DNA from: Arcticibacter sp.
Lineage (GTDB): Bacteria > Bacteroidota > Bacteroidia > 2-12-FULL-35-15
DNA: 64,000 bases
NCBI GenBank assembly: GCA_021155045.1
Contig: JAJNQB010000020.1
Location: forward strand, 1 to 64,000
Reading direction: 5' to 3'
Both the position numbers and the translations under genes were made by a program. The stretch's first letter is position 1, and every line of letters starts with the position of its first letter. The notes beneath the pieces were generated by a model. That model worked only from the letters and a program-made list of their open reading frames with translations, did no database searches and was not told the origin of the DNA. Below, one piece after another: positions 1 through 9,331 of the stretch.

Positions 1-375
1 AACTTTTATCTTCTCTTTGTTTAACAGATTAATTTTTTTCTTCTCAAAACCAATATATATAATGTTATTTACTTTTGTTTTGGGGTCTGAAACCGAAAGA
101 ATACAATTAAACAATTTTTTATCTATATCCTTAGGAAATAACAATTCATAATTAATGAAATCAAGAATTGTAGATTTCCCTGTTCCATTTTCTCCAATTA
201 TTGCTGAAAGATTCTTAATGTTTTCGCTATAAAAGTTTTCTATATGATGATCTTTGGGAGATAAGTCCAGTGACATCTTATCTTTATCAAAATAAAACCT
301 AAATTCGTTTGAAAAATTAAGATTAAAATCTTCAATTCCTCTGTACTTATCAATATATATGTAGTTTATAAGCAT
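1..375 (-). CDS. AAA family ATPase, N-terminal part (runs off the window)
   Basis: Reading the minus strand from an ATG at 375 gives 125 codons with no stop before the window edge. The N-terminus (MLINYIYIDKYRGIEDFNLNF) resembles SMC/RecF-type ATPases, and a Walker A motif GENGTGKST lies near residues 60-68, followed by ILDFINY. Such ATPases commonly accompany restriction systems, where they couple ATP hydrolysis to DNA or nuclease action. The gene follows the GIY-YIG gene by 25 bp on the same strand, so it is probably the next gene of the type I restriction operon. Walker B, signature and C-terminal regions lie outside the window, so the exact family cannot be set. Confidence 0.8.
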   Translation of the reverse strand, partial: MLINYIYIDKYRGIEDFNLNFSNEFRFYFDKDKMSLDLSPKDHHIENFYSENIKNLSAIIGENGTGKSTILDFINYELLFPKDIDKKLFNCILSVSDPKTKVNNIIYIGFEKKKINLLNKEKIKV

Positions 376-400
376 AACGAAAATTTAAATTAACATTCTA

Positions 401-856
401 TCAAACACTTTTAAAAATATTTTTTGCAACTTGTTCTGCCCTGTCATTATTATGAAAATGTATCTCATGCTGAAATAAAGGCCATTTTCCAGTTTTATTT
501 CTAATAAGACAAACCAGTTCCGCTTCAATAGTTTCTGACATAATTTTTTCTTTTTCTAATGGAATTACAATCAGATCTAAATGCTTCTTTGACTTTTGAT
601 ATTCTTCAATCCATTTATAACCAGTATAACCATTAAAATATGTTTTAGATTTCTTGTTTTTAAATGCATAAAAACTGCTTCCAAATCTTGCACGAATACT
701 TTGCTTGGTTATTCCAACATAAATAAAACTCTTTTTATCTTTTAATATATACAAAGCATAATCATCTTTTGATTTTACATGTGTGAATCTTCCTCCGACA
801 ACAGGATAAATACCAGCTTTTGTAATTTTGACTTTGCATCTAAAATATTCTTCCAT
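401..856 (-). CDS. GIY-YIG nuclease family protein
   Basis: A 151-residue protein with a GIY-YIG-like core: ALYIL at residues 34-38, YVGIT at 46-50, then KQSIRARFGS supplying the arginine expected after the YIG-like motif. The later EAELV segment could provide the metal-binding glutamate. GIY-YIG enzymes cut DNA using one metal ion; this small form has no obvious DNA-binding add-on. Its ATG overlaps the hsdS stop by one base (TAATG), showing translational coupling inside the restriction operon. The role is inferred: an accessory nuclease of the type I system or a separate defence effector. Confidence 0.75.
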   Translation of the reverse strand: MEEYFRCKVKITKAGIYPVVGGRFTHVKSKDDYALYILKDKKSFIYVGITKQSIRARFGSSFYAFKNKKSKTYFNGYTGYKWIEEYQKSKKHLDLIVIPLEKEKIMSETIEAELVCLIRNKTGKWPLFQHEIHFHNNDRAEQVAKNIFKSV

Positions 857-2118
857 TACACCAATTTCCCTTCAAACGCTTTTTTTAATATACTTTGTCT
901 TAATGCTTCTGCTTGCTGCAAGCTTTGATTTATGCTTTCTTCCATTTTGTCGGCAACACTTAAACGGCTTTCAATTTCTTGGATAATTAAGTTTTGTTCA
1001 TCATTTGCAGGAAAAGGAAATAATGTTTTTTTTACAATTCCTAAATTCAAATTTGGTTGAACTCCACCTGAAGAAAGCATTCTTATATCATTATAGTTTT
1101 TAAGAAGAAAATATTTTAAAAATGGCTTAACCTTCATATCATGATTTTCAAAACTAATTGCTGCAATAGCCTGATTTGTGCTCGCCTCAATTAATAGCTC
1201 AGAACATTTTCCGCGTGTCTTACCTTCGCCATACATGGCTAGCAAAAGAGTGTGCTTGGGATAAAGTGAAAGATTAGTTTCTTTAAGTGCCAATTCTGTA
1301 ACATAATCTGTTGCCTCTCTTACATATTCATCGTTTAATGCGCCACTTGTTATCCAAGCAATCTTACCATTTTCATAATACTTTTTATTACCTTTTAATG
1401 GCGTTGCTCCTGTTCCAACTTTCGCTACATCTTCAATACTTACCATCTTCCATCCCTTCGGCAACTCACCATCTTTAATATTTTTATTCGTCAACTTTCC
1501 TTCAAATGCCCATTTTAAAACAGCTTGCCTATATGTTTTTAATTGCTTTTGTGCAGTTTTTAAATTTTCTATTCCTTTATCTAATTCAGAAAAAAGTTTT
1601 TCTATTTTGGAAACGATGAGTTGTTGGGTTGGGAGGGGAGGGAGTGGAAATTCAAAATCTAAGATATGTTCTCTTTTAAGATTATTAATACTTGTCCCTT
1701 TAGCAATCTCTGAAATTAATTTTCTGTATGCATTTCCTTTAAAAATTAACGAAATATATTTTTTGTTAATAGAATCATCAACTCTTAAAAGACCACAAAA
1801 AGCACCATAACTACCATTAAAATCACTTTTAGCAACAGCTGTCTTTCCAACTAAATGCTTACTACCACTAGACATTGCAAATATGATATCATCTTTTTTT
1901 ACAAGCTGCTCAACTTTTATTAATGATTTTGGCACATATACTAAATCATCAAAATTAAGTTCCATATTAATATTGTTACCTCTTAGTATTGGCAACCCAT
2001 CCTTAAAAGGGAAATTAGACGAGACATCTTTAGTATAATTTATACCTCTATATAATTTTGCAACATTTGAAACTTTAACTATTTCCCACCCTTGTGGTAA
2101 TTTTTTTTCATCAATCAT
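856..2118 (-). CDS. hsdS: Type I restriction-modification specificity subunit HsdS
   Basis: At 420 residues this matches the usual HsdS length of about 400. Two half-repeats are visible, each opening with a target-recognition domain start: LPQGWEIVKVSNVAKLYRG near residue 7 and LPKGWKMVSIEDVAKVGTG near residue 218. Each half ends in a conserved helical spacer (PLPPLPTQQLIVSKIEKLFSEL and DEQNLIIQEIESRLSVADKME). HsdS reads the split DNA target and bridges HsdM and HsdR. It overlaps the genes on both sides by one base (TAATG), so the operon is tightly coupled. No HsdM gene is visible; it probably lies beyond position 1. Confidence 0.95.
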   Translation of the reverse strand: MIDEKKLPQGWEIVKVSNVAKLYRGINYTKDVSSNFPFKDGLPILRGNNINMELNFDDLVYVPKSLIKVEQLVKKDDIIFAMSSGSKHLVGKTAVAKSDFNGSYGAFCGLLRVDDSINKKYISLIFKGNAYRKLISEIAKGTSINNLKREHILDFEFPLPPLPTQQLIVSKIEKLFSELDKGIENLKTAQKQLKTYRQAVLKWAFEGKLTNKNIKDGELPKGWKMVSIEDVAKVGTGATPLKGNKKYYENGKIAWITSGALNDEYVREATDYVTELALKETNLSLYPKHTLLLAMYGEGKTRGKCSELLIEASTNQAIAAISFENHDMKVKPFLKYFLLKNYNDIRMLSSGGVQPNLNLGIVKKTLFPFPANDEQNLIIQEIESRLSVADKMEESINQSLQQAEALRQSILKKAFEGKLV

Positions 2119-3911
2119 TAATCAAACCCTCCTACCTCTTTAAATTTTTTTGTATTTAAAATTAAAATATTATAAAAATCTTTTTTGTTAAGGGTTACAG
2201 GTGTTGCTTGCCCTCCAACAATATTGTGTATTTGATTTACTTCATAAAATCCTAATCCTGAATTATGATCATAATTCTGTACTATTGTGAATTTCAAATC
2301 ATAATTATTTAGTTTATACCTAGCTTCATGATGGTCAACATTTATGTTTAAAACTAAGGAAGGCAAACCTATGCTAGCAAAGTGTGAATAATTGAAATTT
2401 TTAGTTGAATTGACGTTGTATTTACAGTCCTCTAGCTTCGAAATAAGGGTATCAGGATCAAATAGTTTTGTTAGATAATGTATTCCAATAAAAAAGGGGA
2501 ACTTAGGGTAAAAGTCTTTTGATCTATTATAGTTCCGGTTATTTAGATTTAAGAAAACTGAATAAATATCCAGTTTTTGAAGTTTTAATAGGTCCCTTAA
2601 TGTAATTCCATTCGTGCTTACTAAATCTTCGATTATGCATATTAAAATTTCTACTATAATGTTTTGTTGGAAAACACTTTGTGTCCTTCGTATTCCTACA
2701 ATGATTTCTTTAATTGCTTCTACATTGTTATAGATAAATGGCTCTGTGGAGTAGTATTTGTTAATATACCCATCGAATCGTACTTTTGGTCCGTATCTAT
2801 ATTCATAAATATTTTTGATATTATTGTAGTCGCCTACTAAAATTATCTTATCAAAACCAAATTTGTTTGAATACCCATCATATTTGTCTGAATCGTCAAA
2901 ATGAGCTGCAAAAACATTTAATATTCTAAAAATATGATCGGGATCCATCCTGTCTAAATCTTCTATTACCAATACATTTAGCTTATTTGAAGAATCATGC
3001 AACTTTTCGAGTTGCTGGCGAATTAGTTGAGTATAAAAATTATCTTCAAAAACGGAGCCTTCTTTTTCATATAGTTCTTTAATAAACTCCTGAGCCTTCT
3101 TTTTATCATCAACTTTTAATTTATCATTATAATCAAAATACTCCTTTGCAAGTTTGTAAATTTTATCCGAAAACTCCGATGCACTTTTACCTATCTTAGG
3201 AATCAATCCTATTAAGGGTGAAAGAATTCGATAGGGATCATTCTTGAAAAACTGTGGTGCTGTTAAAAAATAAGAAAAGGTTTCCTTATCAAATTCCACA
3301 TCCTTGCTAAATAATTGTGTTAGTATTTCCGTTTTTATATATTTAAAAACATCTTCATTGTGTGAGATAGAATAATTAACAGGAAAAACCCGAAATACGT
3401 CATACTCTTTGCTATGCTTTTCGAAAAAATGATTTAAAAATGTAGTTTTCCCTTGGCCAAATGGTGCTGAAAAAAGAATTTTTACATTATCTTTTCTTCC
3501 AATATGATTCTTGAAATTTTCAAAGGGATTCTCGAGTGAAACATTATTATTTATAAGAACACAATGTACCTCAATTGATAAATCATTAGCTGTAGTATTG
3601 CTATAGACAAGTTCCATTGTTGTATGCTTCGTAAAATCTATTTCAACGTCATTAACCTTAAACTCTCCGTTAGAAGGAAAGTGTAATTCTGATTCTCCAT
3701 AAAAGAAAGGAAAACCGCTCCACCCATTCGCCTTTTCCCCACGCTGATTTAACGTCAATACAATGTTCTTATATATATAACCTGTTCGGTCACCATCTTT
3801 TTTAACTTCTTCAAGTACTTTAATGTGAGATATTCTAAAATACGGATTTTCAGGATTTAATTTAATTATTTCCTTATCGTTTTTTTTATTTAAAGTAAAC
3901 ACCTTTTTCAT
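2118..3911 (-). CDS. KAP-like P-loop NTPase
   Basis: A 597-residue protein. Walker A is SAPFGQGKTT (GQGKTT at 152-157) and Walker B is LVIEDLDRMD (314-321 and on), the EDLDR pattern typical of KAP/STAND-type P-loop NTPases. The first 130 residues form an unrecognised domain. No transmembrane segment is obvious, unlike many KAP NTPases, but a 4-TM protein is encoded two genes upstream in the operon. Its start follows a relic of the hsdR 3' end (TAG GAA ATG), and its stop overlaps the hsdS start. The role is inferred to be an ATP-driven accessory component of the restriction/defence operon. Confidence 0.75.
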   Translation of the reverse strand: MKKVFTLNKKNDKEIIKLNPENPYFRISHIKVLEEVKKDGDRTGYIYKNIVLTLNQRGEKANGWSGFPFFYGESELHFPSNGEFKVNDVEIDFTKHTTMELVYSNTTANDLSIEVHCVLINNNVSLENPFENFKNHIGRKDNVKILFSAPFGQGKTTFLNHFFEKHSKEYDVFRVFPVNYSISHNEDVFKYIKTEILTQLFSKDVEFDKETFSYFLTAPQFFKNDPYRILSPLIGLIPKIGKSASEFSDKIYKLAKEYFDYNDKLKVDDKKKAQEFIKELYEKEGSVFEDNFYTQLIRQQLEKLHDSSNKLNVLVIEDLDRMDPDHIFRILNVFAAHFDDSDKYDGYSNKFGFDKIILVGDYNNIKNIYEYRYGPKVRFDGYINKYYSTEPFIYNNVEAIKEIIVGIRRTQSVFQQNIIVEILICIIEDLVSTNGITLRDLLKLQKLDIYSVFLNLNNRNYNRSKDFYPKFPFFIGIHYLTKLFDPDTLISKLEDCKYNVNSTKNFNYSHFASIGLPSLVLNINVDHHEARYKLNNYDLKFTIVQNYDHNSGLGFYEVNQIHNIVGGQATPVTLNKKDFYNILILNTKKFKEVGGFD

Positions 3912-3960
3912 TTCCTACGCTGCTAATACTTCATTTAATTTATTAATAATCTCATTCTTA
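3912..3960 (-). pseudogene. Relic of the hsdR 3' end
   Basis: Read on the minus strand, the gap between the TM-protein gene and the KAP gene encodes KNEIINKLNEVLAA followed by a stop. The intact HsdR at 6311-9091 ends DEIINELNEVLAA and a stop: 12 of the last 13 sense codons give the same or a similar residue, with many silent base changes. The relic has no start and is not expressed alone. It implies that hsdR once ended directly in front of the KAP gene, and that the NdpA/TM pair was later placed between with a second copy of the hsdR tail. Confidence 0.75.
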
Positions 3961-3962
3961 TA

Positions 3963-5258
3963 TTAATCGTTTTTCTTCCCAGAGCCATAATTACTTTCAA
4001 ATAGATACATTAAACCGATATTAATTAAAATGGCAACTAAAGAAAATGAAATTATGCTGTATGATTCTTTTAGTTTCAAATAAAAAATTAAATAAACCAA
4101 AAGAGTGTTAAATAACCACATCAAAAGGAAATAGACATAAGTAAGTCGTTTATATATTCTGATTTTGAATAGCAGATTATCTTTTATAATATTGAAATCT
4201 TTAATTTCCTCGGAGTGTTTTTCAAAAAATTTATTCTTAGATATTTTAGCATAATCATTTTCAACAGCTTCTGAAAAATATGACAAATCTTTTTTGTATA
4301 GAAGCAAGAGGAACGACAAATAAATGGATGAGCCAATTAATGCCCCAATAATAAGTGTGCAGGAAAAAAGAGAACTTTCAACCCTTGTAATTGTAAATGC
4401 TGCTGTTGCAACAGTAATTGGAAGGGCTATGAATTGGTTAGTTATTTTGCCGATAACATCGGAGATCAATTCAAAGTAATTCTTTTTATAATCGTCATAA
4501 TCCTTTTTTAAAGTATCAATTGAAAAATCATGAATAAATGTTTCGAAATTTTTCTCGGCAATTTTATTTACATTTAAAAAGTTTTCAAACAAATATTTAA
4601 TTCGATCTTGTTCGGAAACATTTTTTAACTGTGCGTAAATTTCATTCTTTAAAAAAATAGGTAAATTTTTGTTGGTTGGTTCAAATACTATATTAAAATC
4701 ATTCAATATGCTTGATTTGTTAATTGTCATATCACCTGTTACAATCGATTCAGGTATGGGCAATAGTAATTTTCCAGGCTCTTTTGATGATGTTATTAAA
4801 AAGCGCTTTGAAGACTGATCGAAATTATCAATAAAATGAAAATCATCCTCATTGCTTATGGATTTCTCTTTTAATAATGAAATAAATTCTATATACGTTA
4901 TGGCGTTTACGAAAAAGAAGGTATTGACAATTGTAGTATCTTGGTACTCCTGATTATTCAGATAAAGGCGAAATAAACTTTTATTTGAATTGTAAACAAA
5001 AATGTTTTGTTCTTTAAGGTTTTGAACGTTGGAATACTTGGTAAGGAATTCGTCATCATTCCAATAAAATTTAAAAGCTAATTTTTTTGTTTCAATTTGG
5101 ACACCCGAATTTTGAATGTTAGTTGGCTTAAAATCATTGGCACTTAAAAAGGAGGAATCATCTTCATTTGGATACAGCGTTATGATTTCTTCCAGCGCAT
5201 CGTATTTTGCATCAGAAGTGTTTAAGATTAAAAAAAAACGTGAAAATATATCCAGCAT
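3963..5258 (-). CDS. Four-TM membrane protein of unknown function, defence-operon partner
   Basis: A 431-residue protein not recognised from sequence. Residues 1-265 appear soluble. The C-terminal part holds about four hydrophobic segments (roughly 276-291, 297-320, 372-393 and 399-420), split by a charged loop of about 50 residues. This fits a cytoplasmic sensor domain on a membrane-anchored pair of helical hairpins. It starts 3 bp after the NdpA-like gene stop, so the two are surely co-transcribed and probably act together. By analogy with membrane-linked defence effectors it could damage or depolarise the membrane, but nothing in the sequence proves this. Confidence 0.6.
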   Translation of the reverse strand: MLDIFSRFFLILNTSDAKYDALEEIITLYPNEDDSSFLSANDFKPTNIQNSGVQIETKKLAFKFYWNDDEFLTKYSNVQNLKEQNIFVYNSNKSLFRLYLNNQEYQDTTIVNTFFFVNAITYIEFISLLKEKSISNEDDFHFIDNFDQSSKRFLITSSKEPGKLLLPIPESIVTGDMTINKSSILNDFNIVFEPTNKNLPIFLKNEIYAQLKNVSEQDRIKYLFENFLNVNKIAEKNFETFIHDFSIDTLKKDYDDYKKNYFELISDVIGKITNQFIALPITVATAAFTITRVESSLFSCTLIIGALIGSSIYLSFLLLLYKKDLSYFSEAVENDYAKISKNKFFEKHSEEIKDFNIIKDNLLFKIRIYKRLTYVYFLLMWLFNTLLVYLIFYLKLKESYSIISFSLVAILINIGLMYLFESNYGSGKKND

Positions 5259-5261
5259 AGC

Positions 5262-6281
5262 TTATTGTGAATTCATTTCGCTTTTTAAAGCATCTTGTAA
5301 TTCTTGCGATCTTATTATTACTTGTTTTCCTGTCCCAATAGCAATTTCACCAGAGCTTAATAAACCTCTGCTGAACTTTAATTGGATTCCTCTAGTTTTC
5401 AAATCAATTAGATTGAACTTTTTAAGAGTAGAATTATCCGCTTTAAATTCATTGTCGATTTCAATTCCATGTTGATCTCTATAATCCACAAACTCTGAAT
5501 CATTATTGTAGAAATGCCTTCCTAAATCATGCAAATCGACTACTTTATTTTTTTCTTTGATATAGCTTACAAGCTTCTGTCTATATAAATTTAACTCGTA
5601 CGGTTGACTTGTTTCTGGATTGATTGGTAAAGTCATTCCATTAACCATGTTATATAAGTGTTCTGTAAATTCCTTACTACTCTCAGGTTGTGCGGCAGCA
5701 ATCCAGTTAGTAAAATAATCAGAAACTTCCGCTTGACCTCTTCTTAAAAATGTTAAGTACTTCCCGTCATTAGCAGCAAACTTATTTAAATTGATTCGAC
5801 ATGCCAGCACAAGCTTATCCGTATTCATGTACGTAACTGAACTTACTTGAACATTATGTGCTGTTAAATCTTTATTGAAGACAACCCCTTTAGTATCTCT
5901 TACTATAAATACACCAATATAATTATGACCATCATGCGTGTACTCCACAAAAACTAAAAACCCGCCTTTCGCTAATGTTACATGCCTTATTTGATTTTTA
6001 AGATTCTCAGTTACGTTTTTTGTAAAAGTTAAAAATAATGAATCAGCCTTATCCGTTGCAGAATTATATTGTACGAATTGTGTTCGAAAATATTTATCAT
6101 CCCCTGTATCGAAAATTGCATATACAATTTTGTCGCTTTTATAAGAATCATTTAATTTTTCAACAAGAGCCCTATTCATGTCATTAATAGCCAGACATCC
6201 ATTTGTTATAAATGCTGTTGCCTCGTTTGTTTGCGATTCTTTTACAATTTCATGAATTGCAAGTTTGGTAAGGTTTATCAT
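5262..6281 (-). CDS. NdpA/YejK-like nucleoid-associated protein (NA37 family)
   Basis: A 339-residue protein, the usual length for 37-kDa nucleoid-associated proteins. The N-terminus (INLTKLAIHEIVKE) and the central block KGGFLVFVEYTHDGHNYIGVF followed by a second beta-rich block with NLNKF match the family pattern as I know it. Members bind DNA and occur both in core nucleoids and next to phage-defence genes. Here the gene lies 30 bp after hsdR and 3 bp before a membrane-protein gene, which favours a defence role such as sensing or binding foreign DNA. The family call is by eye. Confidence 0.65.
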   Translation of the reverse strand: MINLTKLAIHEIVKESQTNEATAFITNGCLAINDMNRALVEKLNDSYKSDKIVYAIFDTGDDKYFRTQFVQYNSATDKADSLFLTFTKNVTENLKNQIRHVTLAKGGFLVFVEYTHDGHNYIGVFIVRDTKGVVFNKDLTAHNVQVSSVTYMNTDKLVLACRINLNKFAANDGKYLTFLRRGQAEVSDYFTNWIAAAQPESSKEFTEHLYNMVNGMTLPINPETSQPYELNLYRQKLVSYIKEKNKVVDLHDLGRHFYNNDSEFVDYRDQHGIEIDNEFKADNSTLKKFNLIDLKTRGIQLKFSRGLLSSGEIAIGTGKQVIIRSQELQDALKSEMNSQ

Positions 6282-6310
6282 AATTTATTTTTTTTAATTT
6301 ACACGAAACA

Positions 6311-9091
6311 TTATGCAGCTAGCACCTCATTTAATTCATTAATAATTTCATCGGTTTTTTCTCCAAACAATTGCCACATTTTGCTTAATCCGCCATTTTT
6401 ATTAAAAGGGTCTAAATCAAAATCGTCTTTATCTAAATGAAAACTGTTTGTTACATAATCTTTCATCATTCGCAACCATTGCATTTGTTCTTCTGTAAAC
6501 TTTAGCTGTCCCGCTTGTTTTTTAAATACCCAATCTTGAAAATTTTTGTCTACTGTTTTATCATAAGCAGTTAATGTTTTATCAATCTCAACAACCCTAC
6601 GAATTAATGAAACCAAAGCAATCAATTCGTTTTTAGCAGAACCGTTCGTTTTTTCCAATTGCTCATACGCTCGCCAAACATTTAATGGAGCTAATAAAGG
6701 TTTTTCCGTTTTTAATTTTTCGCATAGATCTTTAATCATTTTGTATGAAAATTCTCTTCTACGATAAGCTTGTGCATAAAATATTTGCAACGCAGTTATT
6801 TCATCTTTGTGGCTAATAATCCAAGCCTTGAAATCATTAATTGTAGTAGTTGCTGCTGCGGCTTGATCTTTAACCCAGCCTATGTTTGTAATTGTGTCAA
6901 TGTTTACCACATCAATTATTTGATCATACTTTTTGCGGATGTCAACAATAAACTCTCGTAAGTCGGGGTTGTGGAATACTGCAACAGCTTCTTCAACTAA
7001 TTTCGAATGTTGAGTTGTGATTGTTGAATTTATATCTGCTGGTGATTCCCCTTGTAGTTCTATTTTGACTTTTGATTTTATCCCTTCTAAAGTATCTGGG
7101 TCGTGCGCATTTAACAATTGTTTTACAATATGGTTAATGGTAAATCCATTTGCTTGCTCAGAAAACTTTTGTTTATCTTTTTCAGAAAGTTGTCGCTCCA
7201 AACGAATCAATCGGTTAGCAAGTGTACTTAGCATTTCCTCAGAAGTATTTCCCATTGCAATGTTTTGCAATACATCTTTCAAGGAAACATTTGGTGCTTT
7301 TTCTAATGGTCGAGAATCCGTTTTTTGTGAGCTTTCTACCCCAATCGCATCAATAATGACAAAATGGTCTTTACTAAATTTTGCTGAAGGGGTTCCTTTC
7401 GCTTTTAATTCTTCAACACTACAAGTTCTTGTTCCACGGCCTTTCATTTGCTCGTAATAGCTTCTACTTTTTACATCGCGCATAAAAAGCAATACTTCCA
7501 AGGGGCGAATATCAGTTCCTGTTGCAATCATATCAACAGTAACAGCAATACGAGGGTAATAATCGTTACGGAATTGTTGTAAGACAGATTTAGGGTCTTC
7601 TTCACTTTTGTACGTTATTTTTTTACAGAATTTGTTTTCTTCTGCAAACTCTTCACGCACAATTTCAATAATATCTTCTGCATGAGAATCCGTTTTCGCG
7701 AAGATGAGCATCTTTGGAACTTCGAAAACTCCATTAGTATCAACACGGTCTGGAAACATAGCTGGAAGGTTTTCTTTTACTGCTTTAACAATTGTACGAA
7801 TAGTGCTTGGGTTTACAATTTCTTTGTCCAATTGTTTACCACTATATTCAATATCTTCATCAATGGCTTCCCAAAACTTTTTACGTGTAAGGCGTTCGCG
7901 CTTGTCAACTTTTTCACCAATCTTTATTTTACTTCCTTTTTTTGTAATTTCTGTTTCAACAGTAAATACATTGTACGGAACCAATACACCATCAATCACT
8001 GCTTTTTCATAACCGTAATCAGAAACTAGATTTTGGTTGAAATAACCAAAAGTTCTGTTATCGGGTGTTGCAGTTAAACCGATTTGAAACACATCAAAAT
8101 AATCCAACACCTGTTTCCATAAATTGTAAATACTTCGGTGACATTCATCAATTACAATAAAATCAAAAAACTCAATAGGTACTTTTTCGTTATATCCAAC
8201 AGGAACAGGTTCCTTTGCTTCAAACTTCGTTTCATTCGGGTTGTCTAATTCGGCACTTTCATCTAGCTCTGTTTCTTTCAGAATAGAATACATCCGCTGA
8301 ATGGTAGAAATATAAACTTGGGAATCGTTAGGAATAAATGAGCTGTTTAATCGTGTTACACCGTATAATTCAGTAAACAAACGGTTATCATCATTGGCTG
8401 TGAAGGAACGAAATTCACCTTCTGCCTGTTCCCCCAGATTTTTAGTATCCACTAAAAACAAAATACGTTTTGCTTTTGCGAATTTTAGTAAGCGGTAAAT
8501 AAATGTGATAGCTGTAAATGTTTTACCAGAACCCGTAGCCATTTGAATTAAGGCTTTCGGACGTTGATCTTTAAATGACTTGTCCAAATTATTTATTGCA
8601 GTTATTTGGCAATCACGCAAACCATCAATAGGTAATACTGGTATATCTAGTAAACGTGCTCGCAATGTTTTTGCTTCTTTTATCCATTGAATAAATGTTT
8701 CGGGACGATGAAAAGTAAAAACATTTCGTGAACGAGGTTTGGGGTCTCGGTAATCTGTAAAACGGGTAATCTCACCAGTGCTTTCATAAACAAAAGGCAA
8801 GGGTGCATTATCCAATAAACGAAGTTTGGCAGTTGCATATCCAGCAGATTGATCTTCTACAGTGGTTAGTTTCACAGCTTCATCCTCGCGTTTCGCTTCA
8901 ATAATCCCAACAGGTTTTTTATCTACGAATAAAACATAATCGGCAGGGCCAATATCGGTTTGCAATTCGCGCACAGCAACACCCAATCCAGCTACTAAAT
9001 TTATTTTTTTCTTATCCTGAATAATCCAGTCACAAGCAAGTAATTGCTTGTCGATATTGTCGCGTGCTATTTGTTCAGGATTTTGGTTCAT
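6311..9091 (-). CDS. hsdR: Type I restriction endonuclease subunit HsdR
   Basis: A 926-residue motor/nuclease subunit of the EcoEI-like type. An N-terminal PD-(D/E)xK nuclease site is visible (D51, then E65-A-K67 in GIIEAKRED). Helicase motif I is MATGSGKT (about 184-191), motif II is DECH (315-318), motif III is GLTATP, and motif VI-like residues are in QMKGRGTRTC. It translocates DNA with ATP and cuts far from the HsdS site. It is the first gene of the minus-strand operon, which is unusual since hsdM/hsdS often come first. Its last codons are duplicated as a relic at 3912-3960. Confidence 0.95.
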   Translation of the reverse strand: MNQNPEQIARDNIDKQLLACDWIIQDKKKINLVAGLGVAVRELQTDIGPADYVLFVDKKPVGIIEAKREDEAVKLTTVEDQSAGYATAKLRLLDNAPLPFVYESTGEITRFTDYRDPKPRSRNVFTFHRPETFIQWIKEAKTLRARLLDIPVLPIDGLRDCQITAINNLDKSFKDQRPKALIQMATGSGKTFTAITFIYRLLKFAKAKRILFLVDTKNLGEQAEGEFRSFTANDDNRLFTELYGVTRLNSSFIPNDSQVYISTIQRMYSILKETELDESAELDNPNETKFEAKEPVPVGYNEKVPIEFFDFIVIDECHRSIYNLWKQVLDYFDVFQIGLTATPDNRTFGYFNQNLVSDYGYEKAVIDGVLVPYNVFTVETEITKKGSKIKIGEKVDKRERLTRKKFWEAIDEDIEYSGKQLDKEIVNPSTIRTIVKAVKENLPAMFPDRVDTNGVFEVPKMLIFAKTDSHAEDIIEIVREEFAEENKFCKKITYKSEEDPKSVLQQFRNDYYPRIAVTVDMIATGTDIRPLEVLLFMRDVKSRSYYEQMKGRGTRTCSVEELKAKGTPSAKFSKDHFVIIDAIGVESSQKTDSRPLEKAPNVSLKDVLQNIAMGNTSEEMLSTLANRLIRLERQLSEKDKQKFSEQANGFTINHIVKQLLNAHDPDTLEGIKSKVKIELQGESPADINSTITTQHSKLVEEAVAVFHNPDLREFIVDIRKKYDQIIDVVNIDTITNIGWVKDQAAAATTTINDFKAWIISHKDEITALQIFYAQAYRRREFSYKMIKDLCEKLKTEKPLLAPLNVWRAYEQLEKTNGSAKNELIALVSLIRRVVEIDKTLTAYDKTVDKNFQDWVFKKQAGQLKFTEEQMQWLRMMKDYVTNSFHLDKDDFDLDPFNKNGGLSKMWQLFGEKTDEIINELNEVLAA

Positions 9092-9331
9092 TTATACTTA
9101 GTTAACGAGTAAATATATAAAATCTAGCTCAATTTCTAAGTAAAATAAGGAAGCAGTATACGCCACTCCCACAAAAAACGGAGTATTTTTCATGTTTCAA
9201 TTAAAGTATTTAAAATTGATTGAGAGAGTAGCTCAGAATCCTTGCTAAAATAGTAAAAAAACATTGCCAAGCCACAATTGTGCTTATTTAATTAGAAAGT
9301 TTTCATTTTTGCATATCAAATTAAAATAATC

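Noticed and set aside
7682..8029. Plus-strand open frames inside hsdR
   Set aside because: They are opposite-strand shadows of a strongly supported gene and encode nothing recognisable.
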